From positions 1 to 64,000 of the forward strand of contig NZ_JACVEL010000001.1 of the NCBI RefSeq assembly GCF_014518315.1: a stretch of 64,000 nucleotides of DNA, read 5' to 3'. Shown piece after piece: positions 32,553 to 40,965 of the stretch. Below the pieces are notes generated by a model that saw only the letters and a program-made list of their open reading frames with translations, had not been told where the DNA came from and searched no databases. Position 1 is the stretch's first letter. Each line of letters begins with the position of its first letter. The DNA comes from Taishania pollutisoli. Lineage in GTDB: Bacteria; Bacteroidota; Bacteroidia; Flavobacteriales_D; Crocinitomicaceae. Made by a program: the position numbers and the translations under genes.

Positions 32553-33824
32553 ATGGCTCGAGACATATTTCAAAAAATAAAAGAAAACAGAGGTCCGATC
32601 GGAAAGTATTCCAAAGGAGTACATGGTTATTTTACGTTCCCTAAACTGGAAGGAGAATTGGGTCCGAAAATGATTTTTAGAGGTAAAGAATGTTTGGTGT
32701 GGTCACTCAACAATTACCTTGGGCTGGCAAACCACCCGGAAGTAAGAGAAACAGACGCCAAAGCGGCGGAACAATATGGTATGGCTTACCCGATGGGGGC
32801 CCGCATGATGACAGGTCAGACAAGTGAACACGAAGCATTCGAAAATGAAATTGCCGAGTTCATGGGAAAAGAAGATGCAATCTTGCTGAATTTCGGTTAC
32901 CAGGGAATGGTTTCCGCGATCGACTGTCTGACAGACCGAAATGATGTGATTGTATACGACAGTGAATCACACGCATGTATCCTGGACGGAATGCGCCTTC
33001 ATACCGGAAAACGTTTTGTATTCCAGCACAACGACATGGAAAGTTTCGACAAGCAGATGAAAAACGCAACTGCTCTGGTTGAAAAAACAGGTGGAGGAAT
33101 TCTTGTTATTACGGAAGGAGTTTTCGGAATGGCAGGAGACCAGGGGAAATTAAAAGAAATCGTTGAATTCAGAAAATCCGGGAAATATGACTTCCGTATT
33201 TTTGTGGATGATGCACACGGATTCGGAACACTTGGAAAAACAGGCCAAGGTGCTGCTGAAGAACAAGGAGTACAAGATGAAATAGATATCCTGTTCGGTA
33301 CGTTTGCAAAATCATTTGCTTCCGTAGGAGGATTCATTTGTGCCGAAGAAAGCATTATTGAGTTTTTCCGCTACAACATGCGCTCACAAATGTTTGCAAA
33401 AGCATTGCCGATGGTCAATACAATTGGTGCGCGTAAACGATTGGATTTATTGAAAAAGCATCCGGAATACAAAGATAAATTGTGGGAAATCGCGAATGCA
33501 TTGCAATCAGGATTCAAAAAAGCAGGATTTGACATCGGAAAAACCAACTCATGTGTCACACCGGTTTTCATGAAAGGAAACCTGGCTGAAGCGACCAACC
33601 TGACATTTGACCTGCGTGAAAATTACAATATTTTCTGTTCAATTGTCATCTACCCGGTTGTACCGAAAGACACCATTATGCTACGTATTATCCCTACAGC
33701 GTCTCACACATTAGAGGATGTAGAATACACCATCGAAACATTCAAGAAATTGAAAGCAAAACTGGACGGCGGAGAATACAAAGCCGAAGAATTGGCAACA
33801 GTAGAAGTTGACAAGAAAAAATAA
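32553..33824 (+). CDS. Serine palmitoyltransferase-like PLP enzyme (alpha-oxoamine synthase family)
   Basis: A 423-residue fold-type I PLP enzyme. The PLP lysine is Lys253 in GTFAKSFASVGG, and DDAHGFGTLGKTGQG plus the NNYLGLANHP segment are family marks. Relatives condense acyl-CoA with an amino acid: serine gives sphingolipid bases, and cysteate gives the capnoid base of sulfonolipids found in many Bacteroidota. Relatives acting on glycine make 2-amino-3-oxobutyrate. The longer N-terminal domain with MGARMMTGQTSEHEAFE and the SASVGG substitution favour an SPT-type enzyme. The gene is single, between its own promoter and a terminator, so context does not settle the amino acid used. Confidence 0.85.
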   Translation: MARDIFQKIKENRGPIGKYSKGVHGYFTFPKLEGELGPKMIFRGKECLVWSLNNYLGLANHPEVRETDAKAAEQYGMAYPMGARMMTGQTSEHEAFENEIAEFMGKEDAILLNFGYQGMVSAIDCLTDRNDVIVYDSESHACILDGMRLHTGKRFVFQHNDMESFDKQMKNATALVEKTGGGILVITEGVFGMAGDQGKLKEIVEFRKSGKYDFRIFVDDAHGFGTLGKTGQGAAEEQGVQDEIDILFGTFAKSFASVGGFICAEESIIEFFRYNMRSQMFAKALPMVNTIGARKRLDLLKKHPEYKDKLWEIANALQSGFKKAGFDIGKTNSCVTPVFMKGNLAEATNLTFDLRENYNIFCSIVIYPVVPKDTIMLRIIPTASHTLEDVEYTIETFKKLKAKLDGGEYKAEELATVEVDKKK

Positions 33825-33840
33825 GAACTCATTAAAGTTA

Positions 33841-33867
33841 AAAGGCCGTTCAGATGAGCGGTCTTTT
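33841..33867 (+). terminator. Rho-independent terminator of the SPT-like gene
   Basis: AAAGGCCGTT pairs with AGCGGTCTTT (two G-U pairs) around a six-base loop, followed by T6. An ATG at 33854 lies in its loop, which argues against using that codon as the start of the next gene. Confidence 0.78.
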
Positions 33868-33880
33868 TTATTGTCCCTAT

Positions 33881-34339
33881 ATGAGGAATCCGTATATTAT
33901 CTTATTTATTTCTCTTGGAATGAGTGCAATTACGTTATGGCTCACCGAATTTATAGTATTCGGGCATTTCACAGAATGGACAATGCAACACACAGGAAAC
34001 AGATTGACCTATCACATTCCGTTAATCGACGCTTACCTGTTCAGGTTCTTCCCATTGATTACAGGAATCAGCTTGTTCATGATTGACAAAAACACATCCG
34101 TAAAGAAGCTCCTATTAACGATTGGCATTACGTTCATTGCTATTGTATCACTTTTACTGGCGGGTTTCTTTATTACGATATACAGCTGGCCACAAGGGTT
34201 CGGCATGAAGTCACGGGTTCAGCCATTTGATCATTATTGGACAGTACTTATTCTCACTGGAATTATTTTACCCATCCTATTCGTTGGTCTTAGAAGGAAG
34301 AGAACAAAAAATGACGACGAAATTATTGATAAACTATAA
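33881..34339 (+). CDS. Four-helix membrane protein of unknown function
   Basis: A 152-residue protein with four hydrophobic segments (near residues 4-24, 45-65, 72-100 and 122-142) and a charged tail (RRKRTKNDDEII). I do not recognise the family. ATG 33881 is chosen because the only earlier ATG sits in the loop of the preceding terminator. Its stop lies 2 bp from the stop of ubiE on the opposite strand. Confidence 0.65.
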   Translation: MRNPYIILFISLGMSAITLWLTEFIVFGHFTEWTMQHTGNRLTYHIPLIDAYLFRFFPLITGISLFMIDKNTSVKKLLLTIGITFIAIVSLLLAGFFITIYSWPQGFGMKSRVQPFDHYWTVLILTGIILPILFVGLRRKRTKNDDEIIDKL

Positions 34340-34341
34340 GC

Positions 34342-35070
34342 TTACTTGTCGCCTATATAAATGGTAGCGATACCTCCCGACACTATTTTTGATCGTACAT
34401 TCCGGTAGCCAACTTTTGTAAGAATCGCTTCGAAATCTTTTCCTTCCGGAAATGCCTGAATTGAATCAGGAAGATAGGTATAAGCACGTGTGTCTTTCGA
34501 AAATAACTTTCCGAAAAACGGGATGATGTATTTTGAATGAAATTTATAGTATTGTTTTACAGGAAACTTCTTCGGCTTGGAAAACTCCAAAATCACTCCT
34601 CTCCCACCCGGACGAAGTACGCGAAGCATTTCAGACAGTCCTTTTTCAAGGTTCTCGTAATTGCGCACACCAAATCCAACCGTTAACCCATCAAAATAGC
34701 CATCTTCAAACGGCAGGTTTTCAGAATCTCCCAATTGCATGGAAATGATATCGGAAACACCTTTCTGTTTCATTTTCTCTCTTCCCACATCCAGCATTCC
34801 TGCCGAAATATCCATTCCGACAATTTCAGTCGGGTTCAACTTTAAAAGTGCCAATGCAAAATCACCTGTTCCCGTTGCCAGATCCAATAAACGCTTTGGT
34901 TGAATATCCTTGAGTTGGGCGACCGCTTTTTTACGCCAGATTTTGTCAATTCCTATGGATAAAAAGTGGTTGAGAAAATCATATTTTTTAGAAATGTTGT
35001 TGAACATTTCCGCTACTTCCTGCTTTTTGCTCTTATCCTCATCGCCATATGGCTTTACTGCTGTACCCAC
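34342..35070 (-). CDS. ubiE: UbiE/MenG demethylmenaquinone methyltransferase
   Basis: A 242-residue SAM-dependent C-methyltransferase that performs the last step of menaquinone synthesis. Motifs are [18 protein letters not shown], the SAM-binding [12 protein letters not shown], the [14 protein letters not shown] segment and the ending [10 protein letters not shown]. The GTG at 35070 is preferred, since it gives an N-terminus ([12 protein letters not shown]) like other Bacteroidota members; the frame extends to a TTG at 35100. With menD at 4.8 kb the window encodes two separated menaquinone steps, so the organism respires with menaquinone. Cytosolic or loosely membrane-bound. Confidence 0.93.
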   Translation of the reverse strand: MGTAVKPYGDEDKSKKQEVAEMFNNISKKYDFLNHFLSIGIDKIWRKKAVAQLKDIQPKRLLDLATGTGDFALALLKLNPTEIVGMDISAGMLDVGREKMKQKGVSDIISMQLGDSENLPFEDGYFDGLTVGFGVRNYENLEKGLSEMLRVLRPGGRGVILEFSKPKKFPVKQYYKFHSKYIIPFFGKLFSKDTRAYTYLPDSIQAFPEGKDFEAILTKVGYRNVRSKIVSGGIATIYIGDK

Positions 35071-35230
35071 AACGCTACTGTTTGAAATTTTAAGGTACAA
35101 AAATCGGTAAAATATACGGTTTGGAAAAATAATATTACTGAAAAATACATCGATTCAGCCTGCATACCCCTCAACACCTACTACGTGCTATCACAATCGA
35201 AGGAAAACGGAAAATCCCATCCGAATATCC

Positions 35231-35260
35231 TTGTTCTGTCAATATTTTCAACTAATTTTG
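35231..35260 (+). promoter_or_regulatory. Promoter TTG-N19-TAATTTTG of the cytochrome unit
   Basis: TTG at 35231-35233 and TAATTTTG at 35253-35260 are spaced 19 bp, the optimum for Bacteroidota. The ATG at 35276 follows 15 bp later. Confidence 0.6.
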
Positions 35261-35275
35261 TGAAAAACTTATTTT

Positions 35276-35716
35276 ATGTTGGTACACGCACACTCCGGAC
35301 TTCGTTGGATCGTTTTATTACTGTTGGTAGTAGCGGTTTTCAACGCACTTTCTAAATTAAAATCTTCGACGTATACAAACGGAGATCGCAAACTCAACCT
35401 ATTTGCAATGGTATTTTATCATGTACAGTTTTTACTGGGATGGGTTTTGTACTTCTTCTCCAACAAAGTCTTGTTCATCGATGGATGGATGAAGTCTGCC
35501 ACAAATGGCGGTATGTATCGTTTTTTCAACCTGGAACATGCATTGATGATGACTATTGCCTTTGTTTTACTGACAATCGGGCATTCAAAAGCTAAAAAAG
35601 CCGCTCCCGGGAAAAAGCACAAAACGATTGCTGTATTTTATACAATTGCATTGATTTTAATTCTGGCAGCTATTCCATGGCCGTTCAGAGCTGCATTAGG
35701 AGGTTCATGGTTCTAA
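35276..35716 (+). CDS. Cytochrome b-like four-helix membrane protein
   Basis: A 146-residue inner-membrane protein with four helices. Conserved-looking His residues sit at helix ends (HAHSGLRW at the start, FYHVQF in helix 2, NLEHALMMT in helix 3, GHSKAKK after it), as expected for heme b ligands. Short proteins of this form are widespread in Bacteroidota without a known function. The gene overlaps the following cytochrome c lipoprotein gene by 10 bp, which supports a small electron-transfer pair. Confidence 0.7.
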   Translation: MLVHAHSGLRWIVLLLLVVAVFNALSKLKSSTYTNGDRKLNLFAMVFYHVQFLLGWVLYFFSNKVLFIDGWMKSATNGGMYRFFNLEHALMMTIAFVLLTIGHSKAKKAAPGKKHKTIAVFYTIALILILAAIPWPFRAALGGSWF

Positions 35717-36045
35717 AAAACGGTTGGTTCATACTTATTTTGTTTGCGCTCGTTTCCTGCGGAAGTGATGTGCAAACCGGCAAATCAGGAGAACGAGGTT
35801 CACTTCCTGATGGAGAAACTTTGTACCTTGAAAATTGTGCTACCTGTCATGGAATTGACGGTACACTCGGCAAAGCAGGGTCAAAAGACCTGACGAAAAC
35901 GACTTTACAGGTTCATGAATTGAAGAAAATTGTTGAAGTCGGAACAAGCAACGGAATGCCGCGTTTCAAAGAAATACTCGGAGGAGATGCGGAAGTAGAA
36001 GCCGTTGTACACTATATAATGGGATTTAAACGAATTAATGAGTAA
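35707..36045 (+). CDS. Monoheme cytochrome c lipoprotein
   Basis: A 112-residue lipoprotein. The ATG at 35707 opens a lipoprotein signal (WFILILFALVSC), giving a diacylglycerol-linked Cys. The heme c motif is CATCHG, and Met in GMPRF is the likely sixth ligand, a normal class I cytochrome c layout. It should carry electrons on the outer face of the inner membrane or in the periplasm, and may receive them from the cytochrome b-like protein whose gene it overlaps by 10 bp. Its end overlaps hflX by 8 bp, so all three probably share one transcript. Confidence 0.9.
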   Translation: MVLKNGWFILILFALVSCGSDVQTGKSGERGSLPDGETLYLENCATCHGIDGTLGKAGSKDLTKTTLQVHELKKIVEVGTSNGMPRFKEILGGDAEVEAVVHYIMGFKRINE

Positions 36046-37237
36046 CGGACACGTTTTAGTCGACGCGGTAGAGGAACGTTGTGTATTGGTCGGTGTAATC
36101 ACCTCTGATATCAATGAAGACATCGCCCACGAATACCTGGATGAATTAGAATTCCTGGCAGAAACGGCAGGAGCATTGACGCAACACCGCTTTTTGCAGA
36201 AAATGCCGATGCCCAACCCGAAAACCTTCGTTGGAATGGGAAAGCTGGAAGAAATTCACCAATACATTAAAGAAAATGAAATTGATCTGTGCATCTTTGA
36301 CGATGAACTAAGCCCTTCTCAGCTGCGCAATATTGAACGTACACTGGAAGTAAAAGTACTGGACAGAAACAACCTGATTCTGGATATTTTTGCGTCACGG
36401 GCACGGACCTCGCATGCAAAAACACAAGTTGAACTGGCTCAACTGCAATACTTGCTCCCCCGTTTGACCCGTATGTGGACTCACTTGGAACGACAAAAAG
36501 GAGGAATCGGAATGCGCGGACCGGGAGAAACTCAGATTGAGACAGACAGACGGATTATCCAGCAAAAAATTTCCCTGCTCAAAAGCCGCTTGTCTGAAAT
36601 AGATAAACAAATGGCCATCCAGCGGGGAAACCGGGGACAATTGGTGCGGGTAGCATTGGTTGGCTATACCAATGTAGGAAAAAGTACGTTGATGAACCTG
36701 TTGTCCAAATCCGAGGTATTTGCAGAAAATAAATTATTTGCAACACTCGATACCACCGTTCGAAAAGTAGTGATCGACAACCTTCCGTTTTTGCTGACAG
36801 ACACAGTCGGATTTATCCGGAAATTACCTCATCAACTGGTAGAATCCTTCAAATCGACATTAGACGAAGTACGTGAAGCCGATATCCTGGTACATGTGCT
36901 CGATCTGGCGCATCCGAATTTCGAGGACCACTACAATGTGGTTAATGAAACACTGAATGAGATTGACAAAACGGAAAAACCAACCATTGTTGTATTCAAC
37001 AAAATTGATCAGTTTGTATATCAGCCGAAGGATGAAGACGATCTTTCTCCCCGAACAGCGCAGAATTATTCACTCGAAGAGCTGAAAAAAACGTGGATGG
37101 CGAAAGTCAATCGCAATATGTGCGTATTTATCTCTGCCCACGAAAAGACCAATATAGAAGAGCTGAAAACCATGCTTTACGAAGAAGTGAAGCGTATTTT
37201 CCAGGAACGTTATCCGTACAATGATTTCTTGTATTAA
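36038..37237 (+). CDS. hflX: HflX, ribosome-associated GTPase
   Basis: A 399-residue GTPase that splits stalled or stressed 70S ribosomes. The N-terminal HflX domain (1-195) includes the nucleotide-binding-like segment FVGMGKLEEI and the coiled-coil linker with GGIGMRGPGETQIETDRR. The G domain begins at about 200: G1 GYTNVGKST (from residue 209), G3 DTVGF, G4 NKID. Length and domain order are normal. It overlaps the cytochrome c gene by 8 bp, an unusual neighbour that suggests read-through transcription rather than a shared task. Confidence 0.95.
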   Translation: MSNGHVLVDAVEERCVLVGVITSDINEDIAHEYLDELEFLAETAGALTQHRFLQKMPMPNPKTFVGMGKLEEIHQYIKENEIDLCIFDDELSPSQLRNIERTLEVKVLDRNNLILDIFASRARTSHAKTQVELAQLQYLLPRLTRMWTHLERQKGGIGMRGPGETQIETDRRIIQQKISLLKSRLSEIDKQMAIQRGNRGQLVRVALVGYTNVGKSTLMNLLSKSEVFAENKLFATLDTTVRKVVIDNLPFLLTDTVGFIRKLPHQLVESFKSTLDEVREADILVHVLDLAHPNFEDHYNVVNETLNEIDKTEKPTIVVFNKIDQFVYQPKDEDDLSPRTAQNYSLEELKKTWMAKVNRNMCVFISAHEKTNIEELKTMLYEEVKRIFQERYPYNDFLY

Positions 37238-37281
37238 AGCATATTGACAGGAGTAGGTAACCTGCTGTGCAAAATCTTTTC

Positions 37282-37289
37282 TAAATTTA
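37282..37289 (+). promoter_or_regulatory. -7-like element TAAATTTA in front of recG
   Basis: It differs from TAnnTTTG only in the last base and ends 4 bp before the GTG start codon at 37294, the same distance as at menD and the SpoU gene. A leaderless recG mRNA is possible. Confidence 0.35.
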
Positions 37290-37293
37290 TCGT

Positions 37294-39384
37294 GTGAATT
37301 TTCTTCAGACATCCATCGAATTTTTGAAAGGAGTCGGCCCGCAGCGCGCTGAACTTCTCAAAAGCGAATTGGACATCCACACCTATGAAGATCTGCTGAA
37401 TCACTTCCCGTTTCGCTACATTGACCGTTCTCAGTATCATACCGTTGCTGAATTACCACAAGTAGACACTGCCGTACAACTGCGCGGATACATTATTGAA
37501 GTTAAGGAATCAGGGGTTGGGAAAAGAAGAAAACTAACCGCTAAGTTTGAAGACCATACAGGCATGATCGAACTGATCTGGTTCCAGGGAATCAAATGGA
37601 TTTTACCCGCCCTCAAAAAAGGTGTTGAACTGCAAGTTTACGGTAAACCAAAGCTGTTTGGGAAGAGCTGGAATATTCCCCATCCGGAAGTAACCGAATT
37701 TTCAAAAGTAAAACAGGAAGTCGGGCTGCAACCGGTATATTCTACAACCGAAAAACTGACCGATAAAGGATTGCATTCCAAAGGAATTGAAAAGTTACTC
37801 AACTCATTGATTGAACAGTTACCAATACTTCCGGAAACACTTCCTGCGCAATTACTGAATCACCTCCGCCTGATGGACCGGAGAACAGCGTTGATACAGA
37901 TTCATCAGCCAGCAGGAGAGGAACAGGCAATCAAAGCCCGGGGAAGGTTAAAATTTGAAGAACTGTTTTACCTCCAAATGGAATTGCTGGTCAGGAAACA
38001 ACTCAGTGTCCAAAAAACAAAAGGCTTTATCTTTCCCGATGTCGGAAATCTGTTCACCGATTTTTATAACAGGGGCTTACCATTCGATCTGACAGGGGCA
38101 CAAAAACGCGTTCTGAAAGAAATCCGGAAAGATTTTCTGAACGGACATCACATGAATCGTTTATTACAGGGAGATGTTGGTGCCGGAAAAACCCTTGTAG
38201 CATTGCTGACGGCATTGATGGGAATCGGCAACGGGTTCCAGGCGGCATTGATTGCTCCAACGGAGATACTGGCAACGCAGCATTTCGAAACCATCCGCGA
38301 ATTATTGAAAGATTTTCCTGTTAAAACAGCATTGCTGACAGGTTCCAGTAAAACAAAAGAACGCAGAATTTTACATGAAGAATTACTGTCGGGAGAAATT
38401 CACTTGCTGATCGGAACACATGCACTGTTAGAAAATACCGTTCAATTTCAGAACCTCGGCATTGTTATTATTGATGAACAACATCGGTTTGGTGTGGCTC
38501 AACGGGCAAAAATGCGTCGAAAAAATACGACCCCGCCACATGTTCTGATCATGACGGCAACCCCGATTCCACGTACACTGGCGATGACATTCTACGGAGA
38601 TCTGGACGTTTCCGTGATTGACGAACTACCACCGGGAAGAAAGCCGATTACGACTGTACATCGGATGGAAAACAGTCGTTTGCAGGTATTCGGGTTTCTG
38701 AAAGAGGAAATCAACAAAGGGCGGCAGGTTTACATTGTCTATCCTTTGATTAATGAATCGGAAACTCTGGATTTTAACAACCTGATGGATGGATATGAAG
38801 CAATCTCACGGGCTTTCCCGCTTCCGGCTTACCGTGTTAGTATGGTACACGGAAAACTGAAACCGGAAGAAAAGGAGTTTGAAATGCAACGCTTTGTAAA
38901 AGGAGAAACCCAGATCATGGTGGCCACAACGGTTATTGAAGTTGGCGTGAATGTCCCGAATGCTTCCGTAATGATCATTGAAAGCGCGGAGCGGTTCGGA
39001 TTATCTCAGTTGCACCAATTACGAGGCCGCGTTGGACGGGGAGCAGAGCAATCGTACTGTATTTTAATGACCGGGAATAAACTATCCAAAGAAACAAAAA
39101 AACGGTTGGAGACGATGGTTCGTACCAATGACGGATTTGAAATTGCAGAGGTTGATCTCCAATTACGAGGTCCCGGAGATTTGCTCGGAACGCAACAGAG
39201 CGGCGCATTGAACCTAAAAATCGCTGACCTGGCAAAAGACGCACAGATTGTGGTCAGGGCACGGGAGGAAGCGCGGTCCATCCTGGAGAAAGACCCCAAC
39301 CTGGAGCTTCCCGAACATGCGGTTGTCCGGACGATTCTGACAACTATTTTGAAGAAAAAACCCAATTGGGGGAAAATTGCCTGA
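37294..39384 (+). CDS. recG: RecG, ATP-dependent DNA helicase
   Basis: A 696-residue helicase that remodels stalled replication forks and Holliday junctions. The N-terminal wedge (OB) domain covers about 60-160. Helicase motifs are complete: Walker A GDVGAGKT (residues 293-300), Walker B IIDEQHRFG, motif III MTATPIPRT, and in the second RecA lobe VATTVIEVGVNVPNA and QLRGRVGRG. The C-terminal TRG hook region follows. The start is a GTG, chosen because it gives the conserved N-terminus (FLQTSIEFLKGVGPQRA). It follows hflX by 56 bp. Confidence 0.96.
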   Translation: MNFLQTSIEFLKGVGPQRAELLKSELDIHTYEDLLNHFPFRYIDRSQYHTVAELPQVDTAVQLRGYIIEVKESGVGKRRKLTAKFEDHTGMIELIWFQGIKWILPALKKGVELQVYGKPKLFGKSWNIPHPEVTEFSKVKQEVGLQPVYSTTEKLTDKGLHSKGIEKLLNSLIEQLPILPETLPAQLLNHLRLMDRRTALIQIHQPAGEEQAIKARGRLKFEELFYLQMELLVRKQLSVQKTKGFIFPDVGNLFTDFYNRGLPFDLTGAQKRVLKEIRKDFLNGHHMNRLLQGDVGAGKTLVALLTALMGIGNGFQAALIAPTEILATQHFETIRELLKDFPVKTALLTGSSKTKERRILHEELLSGEIHLLIGTHALLENTVQFQNLGIVIIDEQHRFGVAQRAKMRRKNTTPPHVLIMTATPIPRTLAMTFYGDLDVSVIDELPPGRKPITTVHRMENSRLQVFGFLKEEINKGRQVYIVYPLINESETLDFNNLMDGYEAISRAFPLPAYRVSMVHGKLKPEEKEFEMQRFVKGETQIMVATTVIEVGVNVPNASVMIIESAERFGLSQLHQLRGRVGRGAEQSYCILMTGNKLSKETKKRLETMVRTNDGFEIAEVDLQLRGPGDLLGTQQSGALNLKIADLAKDAQIVVRAREEARSILEKDPNLELPEHAVVRTILTTILKKKPNWGKIA

Positions 39385-39424
39385 ACAAATACTGTAAAAC
39401 AAGCATTCTCATAGAGGTAAAATA

Positions 39425-39457
39425 AAAAACCCCGGCGGAAATTTCCACCGGGGTTTT
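39425..39457. terminator. Bidirectional rho-independent terminator
   Basis: AAAACCCCGGCGGA and TCCACCGGGGTTTT pair with one mismatch, flanked by A and T tracts, between the converging recG and Thr-rich lipoprotein genes. Confidence 0.9.
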
Positions 39458-39477
39458 CAGTATGTCTAAATCAACTA

Positions 39478-40152
39478 TTAGTTAGAAGACAAAGTGAATG
39501 ATCTATCCAATGTTTCTTTCGTTGTTGTTGAATTGTTCCCGCTCGCATTTGTAGAAGAAGATGCTCCTGTGTATGTCAGGCTCAATGATTTCTTCTTAGA
39601 CTCGCTGATCACGTATGTTTCCGTGTTTTCTCCTTCCAGGTATGTGTTTGTATACTTGTCAGTTGATGTTGTACTGTTGATGTTTTGAGTTGTTTTTACA
39701 GTTGTCTCAGAATTCAACGTACTAAATGATACACGCTCATTTTTCTTGAACTCACCAACTCCTGTCAAGAAATCCCAGTTTCCTTTATCTATTGTTGTTG
39801 TATTTGTTGTAACGATCAGGTTTGTTCCACCAATAGTTGTTGTATCAACCTCCGTGTAAGAAATTGTTCGTTCCCATGTTCCGTCTTTTTTAATGCTCCA
39901 TTTAGCATCGTTCACTGTAGCTGTTTCTTTTGTTGTGTTTCCTCCTGAAACATACGTTGTTGTTTTTGTACCGTTAGCATACTCAGTCGTTTCAGTTGTT
40001 GTAACACCGCTTCCTGATGTAGAAGTAGACTTATCCGTCATAGAATCGATCGTCCAGTCAGCATCCATTTTACCTTTTGACGATTTACCACAAGAAACCA
40101 TTGTACCTGCAGTCAAAGTTGCCACAGCAACAAAAAAGAATAATTTTTTCAT
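39478..40152 (-). CDS. Thr/Ser-rich lipoprotein of unknown function
   Basis: A 224-residue lipoprotein. The ATG at 40152 opens a short lipoprotein signal (FFFVAVATLTAGTMVSC). The mature part is extremely rich in Thr (about a quarter of residues) and Ser, in repeated short runs such as VTTTETTEYANGTKTTT and NINSTTSTDKYTNT, with Trp/Lys-containing segments (KWSIKKDGTWERTI) resembling a lipocalin-like or beta-sheet scaffold. The Thr/Ser runs could be surface-exposed and O-glycosylated, since Bacteroidetes glycosylate D(S/T)(A/I/L/V/M/T) sites and several such triplets occur. I do not recognise the family. Monocistronic. Confidence 0.78.
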   Translation of the reverse strand: MKKLFFFVAVATLTAGTMVSCGKSSKGKMDADWTIDSMTDKSTSTSGSGVTTTETTEYANGTKTTTYVSGGNTTKETATVNDAKWSIKKDGTWERTISYTEVDTTTIGGTNLIVTTNTTTIDKGNWDFLTGVGEFKKNERVSFSTLNSETTVKTTQNINSTTSTDKYTNTYLEGENTETYVISESKKKSLSLTYTGASSSTNASGNNSTTTKETLDRSFTLSSN

Positions 40153-40259
40153 TTTGTTCGTAATTTTCAATTAATTAGTTACTAATATTTTGAGGCAAAT
40201 ATACACGAAAATTTACTCTCTGTATAATTTTTAAACTTTTTAACGATTTTAATACGAAA

Positions 40260-40928
40260 TTATTCGTACCCGTATTGGTTCATTTCCAGAAAAAATTCTT
40301 TTCCTGTACTGACGTTCGTCACATCAAAATTGGAAATATTCAGGTGTTGGTAGTGTTTCCTGACCAATCCGATGTTCTTGGCATATATTTCATGCTTTTT
40401 TCGCCATTGGATCAGGTTAAAGACATCTTCCTGAACCACTTTAATTGTTGAATCGAGCTGTATGTTATTGATCGTCATCGGCACGTGAAGGTTTTCGTAA
40501 CCATAGATCAGTTCACCATTGGTATTGTATGCGTTTCCGTCCCATTCTTTGTCAGCGGTCGGTGCGAATACCAATTTTACAATGCGTTCATTTTCTTCCA
40601 CCAATTCTCCTCTGTGGTCGGCAATAATGATAAACCAAACATCTGCCAGGTTCCACTCATCGGCAGGAGTCGCACGTTTATAGCGCCGGTATTTATACCC
40701 GACTCTGCCCGAATTATCGTGAACCGTATCCCCGATTACCGTTTTTAACTGGTAATGAACGGTATCTTTACTTTGATTGGACAAATGTGTAATTTCCTTT
40801 GCATCATAGATCACATAGCGTCCCTTCTCCATCCCGAAATAATCGTAGTGAAGATTGATCGTGCTCGTTTCTTTTTTACAGGAAAAGAGCAAAGTCAGAC
40901 AGGTGAAAAGAAAAAGTGATCTGTGCAT
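40260..40928 (-). CDS. Lipoprotein of unknown function
   Basis: A 222-residue lipoprotein. The ATG at 40928 opens a signal peptide with lipobox (FLFTCLTLLFSC). The body shows YFGMEKGRYVIYDAKEI near the N-terminus, a pattern seen in Bacteroidota lipoproteins of unknown role, followed by a beta-rich domain. It lies 37 bp downstream of the phosphatase-superfamily gene on the same strand and may be cotranscribed with it. No function can be assigned. Confidence 0.75.
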   Translation of the reverse strand: MHRSLFLFTCLTLLFSCKKETSTINLHYDYFGMEKGRYVIYDAKEITHLSNQSKDTVHYQLKTVIGDTVHDNSGRVGYKYRRYKRATPADEWNLADVWFIIIADHRGELVEENERIVKLVFAPTADKEWDGNAYNTNGELIYGYENLHVPMTINNIQLDSTIKVVQEDVFNLIQWRKKHEIYAKNIGLVRKHYQHLNISNFDVTNVSTGKEFFLEMNQYGYE

Positions 40929-40965
40929 GCTGATACGAAAATAAAACAATTCGCTGATAAATACA

